The position numbers were made by a program, and so were the translations under genes. From the NCBI GenBank assembly GCA_022712785.1, contig JAFLJX010000069.1, positions 1 through 6,975 on the forward strand: DNA of 6,975 nucleotides, written 5' to 3'. Position 1 is the first letter of the stretch; every line of letters begins with the position of its first letter. Below are positions 1 through 6,289 of the stretch, in pieces. Below the pieces are notes generated by a model. That model searched no databases. It was not told the DNA's origin and saw only the letters and a program-made list of their open reading frames with translations. Source of the DNA: Mycoplasmatota bacterium (GTDB taxonomy: Bacteria; Bacillota_I; Bacilli_A; Izemoplasmatales; Izemoplasmataceae).

Positions 1-1095
1 GAGTTAAAAGCATTTACAAAAAGTGAATCTGGAGTTAGTGAGACAATAAAAGATATCTTTACAAAGATTGAAGGACGTGCAATTGTTGCAACATTTGCAT
101 CAAATATTCATAGAGTTCAACAAATAGTTGAAGCTAGTTTAGCTACAAATAGAAAAGTCGCAGTATTTGGGAGAAGCATGATTAGAACAGTTAAAGTTGG
201 AACTGAGATGGGTTACATAAAAGCACCAGATGGTACTTTTGTTGAAACTCGAGCTTTAAATAAATACGCTTCAAATCAAATCACTATCATCTGTACTGGT
301 AGTCAAGGTGAACCTTTAGCTGCGTTATCTAGAATAGCTGCGGGAACTCATAGACAGATTAAAGTTGGTGATGGTGACACTGTTATATTTAGTAGTAGTC
401 CAATTCCAGGAAACCAACAATCTGTTGGAAAAACAATTAACCAATTATTTAGAAGAGGAGCGAACGTTATTATAAATTCTCCTTTAACTGACACACATAC
501 TTCTGGCCATGCTGGTCAAGAAGAAATGAAATTAATGTTGAAACTTATAAAACCAAAATACTTTATGCCAATCCATGGTGAATATAGAATGCTTAAAATC
601 CATTCAAATATCGGAATTATGACCGGAGTTAAAAAAGGAAATGAATTCGTTATGGATAACGGAGAAGTACTCGCAGTTACTAGAAGATCAGCAAGAATTG
701 CTGGTAAAGTAAAAGCAGGTAATGTATATATAGATGGTAAAAGCATTGGTGAAATAGGTTCTGTAGTTATAAGAGACCGTAAAATGCTTAGTGAAGATGG
801 TTTGTTAAGTGCAATTGTAACAATTAATGAAAAAACATTAGAAGTATTAAATAAACCAGTAATCATCTCAAGAGGATTTATCTATATGAGAGAACATACT
901 GATTTAACTAGTGAGTTATCAAAAATAGTAAAAGATTTAGTTACAAATAAACTAACTCAAATGAAAAATGTTAATGTTTCTGTCTTAAAAAGAGAAATTA
1001 CTAAATTATTAACAGACTTCATATATGAAAGAACAGAACGTAGTCCTATGATTATGCCTGTGGTAATGTTAGTAGAACAATCAAAAAGGACTTAG
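1..1095 (+). CDS. rnj: Ribonuclease J, C-terminal part (5' end outside window)
   Basis: The frame is open from base 1 to the TAG at 1093-1095 and gives 364 residues; RNase J is usually about 550-560, so roughly the first 200 residues, including the HxHxDH metal motif, lie outside. RNase J is a cytoplasmic metallo-beta-lactamase/beta-CASP nuclease with endonuclease and 5'-3' exonuclease activity in mRNA decay and rRNA maturation. Visible family marks, numbered from the window edge, are GRAIVATFASN (about 26-36), TGSQGEP (99-105), HTSGHAGQEE (166-175) and FMPIHGEYRM (188-197). The SGHA and PIHGE histidines are 22 residues apart, as expected for RNase J active-site residues. The C-terminal domain carries VYIDG, RDRK, SRGFIYMRE and the ending ERSPMIMPVVM. 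The ATG at 178 is internal (Met60 here), because conserved sequence continues upstream of it. Paralogues J1 and J2 cannot be told apart from this part alone. Confidence 0.95.
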   Translation, partial: ELKAFTKSESGVSETIKDIFTKIEGRAIVATFASNIHRVQQIVEASLATNRKVAVFGRSMIRTVKVGTEMGYIKAPDGTFVETRALNKYASNQITIICTGSQGEPLAALSRIAAGTHRQIKVGDGDTVIFSSSPIPGNQQSVGKTINQLFRRGANVIINSPLTDTHTSGHAGQEEMKLMLKLIKPKYFMPIHGEYRMLKIHSNIGIMTGVKKGNEFVMDNGEVLAVTRRSARIAGKVKAGNVYIDGKSIGEIGSVVIRDRKMLSEDGLLSAIVTINEKTLEVLNKPVIISRGFIYMREHTDLTSELSKIVKDLVTNKLTQMKNVNVSVLKREITKLLTDFIYERTERSPMIMPVVMLVEQSKRT

Positions 1096-1110
1096 AAAGT
1101 CCTTTTTTTT
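1083..1110. terminator. Bidirectional intrinsic terminator between rnj and the oxidoreductase gene
   Basis: A perfect 11-bp inverted repeat, AAAAAGGACTT (1083-1093) and AAGTCCTTTTT (1097-1107), encloses a 3-nt loop, AGA, and runs into eight T residues (1103-1110). The left arm lies within the last codons of rnj, so the rnj stop codon sits across the loop. Read on the - strand the same hairpin ends in a T run about 10 nt after the TAA of the convergent oxidoreductase gene, so it can terminate both transcripts. Confidence 0.88.
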
Positions 1111-1115
1111 GCGAT

Positions 1116-2024
1116 TTATTTTTTTATTTCAATTAATACATTTCCAACTTTATGTTTTCCATATACATGATCGTGGGCTTCTTTAAAATCTTTTATCTTA
1201 TATACTTTATCAATTAGTGTTTTTATCTTATTTAAACTTAATAACTGATTCAATATTTCAATTCTACTGCTCATTTCCTTTGTTAAAGATTTCACACTGA
1301 GATATTTACCATTTTCTTTTAGAACACTTTTACATTTCTTTTTAGAAATCTTTAATACTGAATCAAATATTACATCATACCTTTTTGACCCACTTGTGAA
1401 ATCTGATGTCATATAATCAATTACATGGTCAGCACCCAATGATTCCATTTTTTCATGATTCTTTTTACTTGTAACTGTGGTAACAGTAGCTCCATATAAT
1501 TTGGCTAATTGTAACGCATAACTTCCTACACTACCACTTGCTCCATATATTAAAACGCTATTCCCTTTTTTAATTGTATTTTCATTTATAAAATGATAAG
1601 CAGTCATTGCACCAAAAGCAATTGGTGCTGCATCTAAATAAGATACACTATCATCAATCTTTGCCATTACTGCTTTTTCTTTTAAGCAAAGAAATTCAGC
1701 AATGCATCCTGCGCCCATAGAATTTATGTAATTGACTCTGTCACCAATTTTAAACCTAGTTACTTTTGATCCTGTTTCAATTACTTTTCCAGAACCAGTA
1801 ACTCCTCTAACTGATTTTCTAGGGCCTTTAATCCCGAAAATAATTCTCAACAATGGTTTAAGAATAAATGGTACATCTAATGTGTTTATTCTCATATCTC
1901 CACTTGCAATATTTGCAACGTATACTTCAATAAGCATTTCATTATCTTTTATTATTGGTTTTGAGACTTCTTCCAAATGAAGTTTTTCAGTTCCACCATA
2001 TTTATATTGAACAACAGCTTTCAT
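1116..2024 (-). CDS. Zinc-independent MDR-family NAD(P)H-dependent oxidoreductase (quinone oxidoreductase/alcohol dehydrogenase-like)
   Basis: This 302-residue protein has the two-part layout of medium-chain dehydrogenase/reductases. Its GroES-like N-terminal part includes GVTGSGKVIETGSKV (74-88), RFKIGDRV (90-97) and the DAAPIAFGAMTAYHF stretch (131-145). A Rossmann domain follows, with the dinucleotide loop YGASGSVGSYALQLAK (160-175) and LGADHVIDY (196-204). The four-cysteine structural zinc motif and the catalytic zinc ligands are absent, which places it with the zeta-crystallin-like reductases that reduce quinones or enones with NAD(P)H. Substrate cannot be told. It is somewhat short for the group (usually about 310-335), apparently through trimming after YLSVKS. 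The ATG at 2024 has AGGAG (2032-2036) 7 nt upstream. It lies 82 bp downstream of the kinase gene but has its own promoter, so it is probably not an obligate part of that operon. Confidence 0.88.
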   Translation of the reverse strand: MKAVVQYKYGGTEKLHLEEVSKPIIKDNEMLIEVYVANIASGDMRINTLDVPFILKPLLRIIFGIKGPRKSVRGVTGSGKVIETGSKVTRFKIGDRVNYINSMGAGCIAEFLCLKEKAVMAKIDDSVSYLDAAPIAFGAMTAYHFINENTIKKGNSVLIYGASGSVGSYALQLAKLYGATVTTVTSKKNHEKMESLGADHVIDYMTSDFTSGSKRYDVIFDSVLKISKKKCKSVLKENGKYLSVKSLTKEMSSRIEILNQLLSLNKIKTLIDKVYKIKDFKEAHDHVYGKHKVGNVLIEIKK

Positions 2025-2051
2025 TGTATCACTCCTAATCCATATATAATG

Positions 2052-2060
2052 ATTATATCA
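2052..2060 (-). promoter_or_regulatory. Extended -10 promoter of the oxidoreductase gene
   Basis: On the - strand the bases read TGATATAAT: a perfect TATAAT (2052-2057) preceded by the TGn extension (2058-2060). No good TTGACA-like -35 is found 16-18 bp upstream, which is tolerable for an extended -10 promoter. The predicted transcript start is about 2045, leaving a leader of about 20 nt that contains the AGGAG site. Confidence 0.6.
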
Positions 2061-2106
2061 AAATATTACGATTCCATATACACTCTTGCTTTAAACAAAT
2101 ATTTTT

Positions 2107-3117
2107 TTAAAGGGAAACTGGCAAATTAACTATAAAAGTTGTATTGCCTTTTGAAGATTCCACTTTAATATCACCATTCAATTTACCGACAATATTTTTC
2201 ACTAAAGCTAGTCCTACGCCACTTGAATTACTGCTTCTAGATTCTTCAGGGATGTAGAATAAATCAAATATCCTATCAATATCTTCAGACATTATAGTTC
2301 CATCATTGTTAATTACTAAACTCATTCTATTGTCATTGATGCTTAAATCTAATTTAATTGTACTATTTTCAGGAGAGAACTTAATTGAATTACTTATTAG
2401 ATTTAACCAAACTTGGTAGAGTAATTCCTTATTTGAATATACTACTTCATCATGTAATTCTAAATCAAATTCTAAGTTTTTTTCTTCCCAAGATAATTGA
2501 GTAAATTGAATAATATTTCTTATCTGTTCTGAAACATTAAACTTATCAGTTACTGGAAGTATCATTTTTGAATCAATCATTGAAATTAATAACATATTTT
2601 TACTTAATTCTGTTAGTCTACTTGATTCGTTAGATATTATTGTAGCATATTCTACTTGTTCCTCTTTAGATATATTTGCTTCCAAAATTAAATCTGAATA
2701 ACCTTTTATTGCTGATAAAGGAGTTTTTAATTCATGAGAAATATTTCTAATAAATTCTTTATTCTGATATTCATTTGCCTTAAGTTCTTTTATCATAATG
2801 TTGAAATTACGAATAACTTCTGTTATTTCATCATTTGAATCTTCATCAATTTTGATATCATAGTTTCCGTTCATTACTTCTTTAGTTGCATAGTTTAGTT
2901 TATTAATTCTTTTATATATTATTCTATTCATTATAAAATTAAATACTACTATCATCATAAAAACTGATAAAACAAACATAAAAAAATATGGTCTATCATT
3001 GCCGTGTTCACCTAAAAAGCTACCAGTGCTTATGTACGCAATTATATTAGGTATTAAAGATGTAATAAATATCACTAACATTGTTGTAAAAAATACTTTG
3101 ATAGTTACTTTACTCAT
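2107..3117 (-). CDS. Membrane sensor histidine kinase with very short extracellular loop
   Basis: This 336-residue kinase should phosphorylate the adjacent response regulator. Order of parts: TM1 at about 8-30, a loop of only about 13 residues (31-43), TM2 at about 44-64, a HAMP linker (about 65-117), then a HisKA dimerisation/phosphoacceptor helix with FIRNISHELKTPLSAIKGYS (122-141; His128). The HATPase_c domain has an N box WLNLISNSIKFSP (237-249), a G1-region NNDGTIM (270-276), an F box RIFDLFY (282-288) and a G2 box SSGVGLALVKNIV (298-310). The G1 box is of the N-x-G variety instead of D-x-G. The small outside loop resembles intramembrane-sensing kinases, which are often paired with ABC transporters, although a HAMP is present. 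The ATG overlaps the regulator's TGA (ATGA, 3114-3117), and AAGGTGG (3125-3131) lies upstream, indicating translational coupling. The inducing signal is unknown. Confidence 0.93.
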   Translation of the reverse strand: MSKVTIKVFFTTMLVIFITSLIPNIIAYISTGSFLGEHGNDRPYFFMFVLSVFMMIVVFNFIMNRIIYKRINKLNYATKEVMNGNYDIKIDEDSNDEITEVIRNFNIMIKELKANEYQNKEFIRNISHELKTPLSAIKGYSDLILEANISKEEQVEYATIISNESSRLTELSKNMLLISMIDSKMILPVTDKFNVSEQIRNIIQFTQLSWEEKNLEFDLELHDEVVYSNKELLYQVWLNLISNSIKFSPENSTIKLDLSINDNRMSLVINNDGTIMSEDIDRIFDLFYIPEESRSSNSSGVGLALVKNIVGKLNGDIKVESSKGNTTFIVNLPVSL

Positions 3118-3782
3118 TTCAATACCACCTTGTATCCTAGACCTCTAACAGTTACGATTTCAAGATCATTAGTTTTTATTTTAATTCTTAATTTCTTTAT
3201 ATGTGTATCCACGGTTCTTTCGTATGACTCGCTATCGAATCCCCACAGTTCATTCATTAGTTGTTCCCTTGTAAATATTCTGCCATTTGATGCACAAAGT
3301 TTATAAAGCAGTAGAAATTCTTTAGTTGTTAACTCTACTGCTTTATTATCTATCAAACATTTTAAATCATTAAAATCTAAATATACATCTTTATGTTTAA
3401 AGAAGTTCTCACTTACTATTTTGTATCTTCTTAAATGTGCTTTTATTCTTAAAACTAATTCTTTCATATCAACAGGTTTCACAATATAATCGTCTGCTCC
3501 ACTTGAGAATCCTTTTTCTTTGTCAACAAATGAATCAAGAGCAGTTAACATTATAATTGGTATTTCTGAATTTATATCTCTTATCTCTTTTGCAAGGGTG
3601 ATACCATCTGTTTTCGGCATCATAATATCAGTTACTATTAAATCAATATGTTCACTTATAAAGATATTATAAGCCACGTCTCCATTTTCAGCTGGAATAG
3701 TCTGATAACCATTTAATTCTAAATTTTTACAAATCAGTTTTCTGATGTGGTTATTATCTTCAGCTACTAAAATTTTCAACAT
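3114..3782 (-). CDS. OmpR/PhoB-family response regulator
   Basis: This 222-residue DNA-binding regulator is full length for its family. The receiver domain (about 1-118) has the acidic pair Glu8/Asp9, the phosphoacceptor Asp52 in VTDIMMP, Thr80, the aromatic switch residue Tyr99 and the conserved Lys102 in VKPVD. A winged-helix effector domain (about 126-222) follows, with LTTKEFLLLYKL, the recognition-helix region ERTVDTHIKKLRIKI (188-202) and the wing ending VRGLGYK (212-218). All residues needed for phosphorylation are present. The ATG at 3782 has AAGGAG (3790-3795) 7 nt upstream, inside the 16-bp gap after the transporter stop codon. It sits between transporter and kinase, overlapping the kinase by 4 bp, so its partner is almost certainly that kinase. 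A likely target is the direct repeat upstream of the transporter. Confidence 0.96.
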   Translation of the reverse strand: MLKILVAEDNNHIRKLICKNLELNGYQTIPAENGDVAYNIFISEHIDLIVTDIMMPKTDGITLAKEIRDINSEIPIIMLTALDSFVDKEKGFSSGADDYIVKPVDMKELVLRIKAHLRRYKIVSENFFKHKDVYLDFNDLKCLIDNKAVELTTKEFLLLYKLCASNGRIFTREQLMNELWGFDSESYERTVDTHIKKLRIKIKTNDLEIVTVRGLGYKVVLK

Positions 3783-3798
3783 AATATCACTCCTTAAA

Positions 3799-6114
3799 TT
3801 ATTCTGTACGTAAAGCTGTTACTGGATCTTTTCTTGCTGCAATACTACTTGGTATTAATCCAGCTACTAAAGTTAATACACTTGATAAAAGCATTAATCC
3901 AATTGCATATGAGAATGGTAAGTTAGCAAAACTTTTTACATCAATTAGATTATTAATAACACTATTAATTGGTGTTTGCATAATATAATAAATTACTACA
4001 CCTAGTATACCACTAGTTAACCCTATCAATAAAGTCTCTGCGTTAAATATTCTAGAAATATCTTTTTTTCTTGCTCCTAGACTTCTCATTATACCAATTT
4101 CTTTCGTTCTTTCTACTACACTTACGTAAGTAATAATTCCAATCATTATTGATGATACTACTAAGCTTATTCCTGCGAATGCAGTTAGAACTATTGTAAT
4201 TGTACTAATCAAACTTGAAATAGTTCCTGAAATTACTTCGGCTAAGTCGGTATATACTATTTGATCATCTTGAAGTTTATCTGTATTATAATCATCAATA
4301 TATGCTTTTATGTCATCTTTTGATTCGTAACTTGCAGGATAAATTTGAATTCCAACAGGAGTTGTATCTGCTCCTAAGAATTGCATAACATCGTCATATG
4401 TGATTCGATCATTAAATGCTTGTCCTGTTGATACATTTGAATCTGGATTAGCAATTTGGAATAATACAACATCTGAATTTTGTGCGTCAGTTTGTAATAT
4501 TTCTGTTAATTCAGGAGTGTACCATAATCCTTCAGATAAAAGCTCACTTGTTGCTTCTTCTGTAATTCTTAAAATACCTACTATTTTGATCGTAATTGCT
4601 TCTTCACTATTATACATTGTTTCGTAATCATTATTCGGTAAAAATAAATCTCCACTTTGCTCAAAATAAGTATTATTTGGAATTACTTTGTACTCTTTAC
4701 CTATAATATCATCAAATGTATATTCATCTTCTATTAAGAATCCTAACTCATTTAACAAATCAATACTTATTTGGTTTTCTGAATCAACAATTATAACTAC
4801 TTCATTATAATTCAATGGATAACTCCCTGAAATTACATCATATTGAGATTCAACAAATTCTTGATTATCAGGTAGTTGGCTATAGCTGCTTACTCCCCCA
4901 AATGGACCGCCTCCACTGTTTAAGTTTTCTTTAAGAGGTTCATATGTACCATTACTATTCTCTCTTACAATCCTCATATCCATTAAGCTTGTGTAAGATA
5001 TTGAAGTATAGTAATCAGAATCCATACTTTCTAAATAATTAATAAATTCATCATCTAATATATTTGTATGCGATGTTTGTTCTGTAACTGAGTCATATGA
5101 ATATATCTCGTTTGAATCAGGAAAACTTCCATTTTCTCCCCCAAATCCTTCAGATGCTCCTCCAGGACCAAATGTATTTGTAACAACAGTTTGTGAAATA
5201 GTGATTGGGAATCCAGCTAAAGTATCTGACTCTATTTCTCCAATATATTCTGTCATACCTGTTGAGATACCTAAAACTAAAGCAACTCCAATAATACCAA
5301 TGCTCCCAGCAATTGCTGTAATCATAGTTCTTCCTTTTTTTGTAAATAAGTTTTTAAAACTAGTTTTTAATGCTTGAATATACGACATTGATGTTTTTTT
5401 ATTAGATAACGTTTCCTCAATATTTTGTTCTTCATCTTTTACACCATTTGTATCAGATAAAACTTCTCCATCTAATAATTTAATTAATCTATCACTATAT
5501 TTTTCTGCGATTTTACTGTTATGTGTAACCATAATTACTAAACGATCTTTTGATATCTCTTTTATAACTTCCATTATTTGTTTACTTGTTTTACTGTCTA
5601 ATGCTCCTGTTGGTTCATCAGCTAATAAAATCTTAGGATTATTTACAAGTGCTCTTGCAATTGCAACTCTCTGCATTTGTCCACCTGATAACTGATTTGG
5701 TTTTTTAGTAATTTGATCATTTAACCCAACATCTGTTAAAACCTTAATTGCTCTTTCTTTTCTTTCTTTTGCTCCAATCCCTGATAAACTCAGAGCCATT
5801 TCTACATTATCAAGTACAGACAAATGCGAAATTAAATTATAATTTTGAAATACAAATCCAATTGTTGAATTTCGATATGCATCCCAATTTTGATCTTTAA
5901 AATCTTTTGTGGATTTACTATCTATTAATAAATCTCCACTTGTATATCTGTCTAATCCCCCAATTATATTTAACATAGTTGTTTTTCCACAACCTGATGG
6001 TCCTAATATCGATACAAATTCATTTTTTCTAAATTTAAGATTTACTCCCTTTAATGCTTGGACAGTTTGATCGCCCACATGATATTCTTTTGTAATACTT
6101 TTTAGTTCTAACAT
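3799..6114 (-). CDS. Fused ATPase-permease ABC transporter, MacB/FtsX type (type VII)
   Basis: This 771-residue protein couples ATP hydrolysis to a mechanotransmission-type permease; relatives expel or detach antimicrobial peptides or other amphipathic compounds, but the substrate here is unknown. The ATPase domain (about 1-225) has Walker A GPSGCGKTT (38-46), Q-loop Gln90, signature LSGGQ (142-146), Walker B ILLADEP (162-168) and His198. A linker leads to TM1 (about 263-285), a large extracellular domain (about 287-631) and the FtsX-like part with TM2 (about 637-664), the cytoplasmic VERTKEIGIMRSLGARKKDI (667-686), TM3 (about 692-712) and TM4 (about 733-757), ending ARKDPVTALRTE. Motif order matches MacB in a Gram-positive setting. 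The extracellular domain contains glycine-rich stretches near 316-330 and 400-407. The ATG at 6114 is chosen because GGAGG lies 7 nt upstream; an upstream in-frame GTG at 6150 falls next to the -10 element. It is the first gene of the operon with regulator and kinase. Confidence 0.93.
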   Translation of the reverse strand: MLELKSITKEYHVGDQTVQALKGVNLKFRKNEFVSILGPSGCGKTTMLNIIGGLDRYTSGDLLIDSKSTKDFKDQNWDAYRNSTIGFVFQNYNLISHLSVLDNVEMALSLSGIGAKERKERAIKVLTDVGLNDQITKKPNQLSGGQMQRVAIARALVNNPKILLADEPTGALDSKTSKQIMEVIKEISKDRLVIMVTHNSKIAEKYSDRLIKLLDGEVLSDTNGVKDEEQNIEETLSNKKTSMSYIQALKTSFKNLFTKKGRTMITAIAGSIGIIGVALVLGISTGMTEYIGEIESDTLAGFPITISQTVVTNTFGPGGASEGFGGENGSFPDSNEIYSYDSVTEQTSHTNILDDEFINYLESMDSDYYTSISYTSLMDMRIVRENSNGTYEPLKENLNSGGGPFGGVSSYSQLPDNQEFVESQYDVISGSYPLNYNEVVIIVDSENQISIDLLNELGFLIEDEYTFDDIIGKEYKVIPNNTYFEQSGDLFLPNNDYETMYNSEEAITIKIVGILRITEEATSELLSEGLWYTPELTEILQTDAQNSDVVLFQIANPDSNVSTGQAFNDRITYDDVMQFLGADTTPVGIQIYPASYESKDDIKAYIDDYNTDKLQDDQIVYTDLAEVISGTISSLISTITIVLTAFAGISLVVSSIMIGIITYVSVVERTKEIGIMRSLGARKKDISRIFNAETLLIGLTSGILGVVIYYIMQTPINSVINNLIDVKSFANLPFSYAIGLMLLSSVLTLVAGLIPSSIAARKDPVTALRTE

Positions 6115-6121
6115 TTTCTTT

Positions 6122-6126
6122 CCTCC
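6122..6126 (-). promoter_or_regulatory. Ribosome binding site that fixes the transporter start at 6114
   Basis: GGAGG on the - strand lies 7 nt before the ATG at 6112-6114. In the longer frame starting at GTG 6150 these bases would encode Gly-Gly inside a 12-residue extension that has no ribosome binding site of its own and no resemblance to ABC ATPase N-termini, which normally begin at the MLELK-type strand. Confidence 0.85.
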
Positions 6127-6152
6127 GTTGCCTCTTTTTGAGTACGTCACCT

Positions 6153-6158
6153 AGTATA
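6153..6158 (-). promoter_or_regulatory. -10 element of the transporter-regulator-kinase operon
   Basis: The - strand reads TATACT here (five of six to TATAAT). The predicted transcript start is about 6146, giving a leader of about 32 nt to the ATG at 6114. No acceptable -35 lies at 16-18 bp; the nearest TTGACA-like hexamer is TTCACA with a 20-bp spacer (6179-6184), inside the direct repeat. A weak -35 covered by activator sites is the usual form of a response-regulator-dependent promoter. The assignment is inferred from position and motif only. Confidence 0.55.
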
Positions 6159-6168
6159 TGACATCAAA

Positions 6169-6186
6169 GTGAACTGAATGTGAACT
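6169..6186 (-). promoter_or_regulatory. Direct-repeat operator, likely binding site of the adjacent OmpR-family regulator
   Basis: Read on the - strand, two identical heptamers AGTTCAC (6180-6186 and 6169-6175) are spaced 11 bp start to start, one helical turn, as for tandem OmpR/PhoB-family half-sites. The core TTCACA/TTCACT with a 5-bp spacer resembles the PhoB/PhoP-box layout. Relative to the predicted start near 6146 the repeats lie at about -23 to -40, over the poor -35. A degenerate third copy (GTCAT) may follow near 6158-6164. That the neighbouring regulator is the binder is inference. Confidence 0.55.
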
Positions 6187-6215
6187 TATAAAAATTTATA
6201 AAATATATAATGATT

Positions 6216-6232
6216 TTACAATATTGTTGTAA
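6216..6232. promoter_or_regulatory. Inverted repeat over the -35 of the TIR-like gene (possible operator)
   Basis: TTACAA (6216-6221) and TTGTAA (6227-6232) form a perfect 6-bp inverted repeat with a 5-bp centre, and the overlapping ACAATATTGT (6218-6227) is itself a 10-bp palindrome. The right arm coincides with the proposed -35 hexamer, a position suited to a dimeric repressor. It lies upstream of both predicted transcript starts, so an RNA hairpin role is unlikely. AT-rich DNA makes chance palindromes fairly common; no specific regulator is recognised. Confidence 0.4.
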
Positions 6233-6255
6233 GTCTTGAGCTAAACTGATATACT
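6227..6255 (+). promoter_or_regulatory. Promoter of the TIR-like gene
   Basis: The -35 TTGTAA (6227-6232), a 17-bp spacer and the -10 TATACT (6250-6255) with a TG extension (TGATATACT, 6247-6255) make a good vegetative promoter. AT-rich tracts upstream (about 6187-6215) could act as UP elements. The predicted start is about 6262, leaving a leader of about 28 nt that contains AAAGGAGG. Confidence 0.65.
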
Positions 6256-6289
6256 AATTCAGCGAAGCACTATAAAGGAGGAAAATATA

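Noticed and set aside
516..866. Open frame of 116 codons on the - strand inside rnj
   Set aside because: It lies wholly antisense to strongly conserved RNase J sequence, has no ribosome binding site and shows no recognisable protein family.
1732..1980. Open frame of 82 codons on the + strand inside the oxidoreductase gene
   Set aside because: It is antisense to the conserved GroES-like domain, with no ribosome binding site or recognisable motif.
2085..2110. Terminator after the kinase gene
   Set aside because: The only symmetry, around TTGCTTTAAACAA, is a short imperfect palindrome without a T run, so read-through into the oxidoreductase gene cannot be excluded.
4400..4627. Open frame of 75 codons on the + strand inside the transporter gene
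   Set aside because: It is antisense to the transporter's extracellular domain and has no supporting signals.
6200..6232. Alternative upstream promoter for the transporter operon (TTACAA, 17 bp, TATATA on the - strand)
   Set aside because: Both hexamers are poor matches and lie in an AT-rich tract where such pairs arise by chance; the TATACT at 6153-6158 is better placed.
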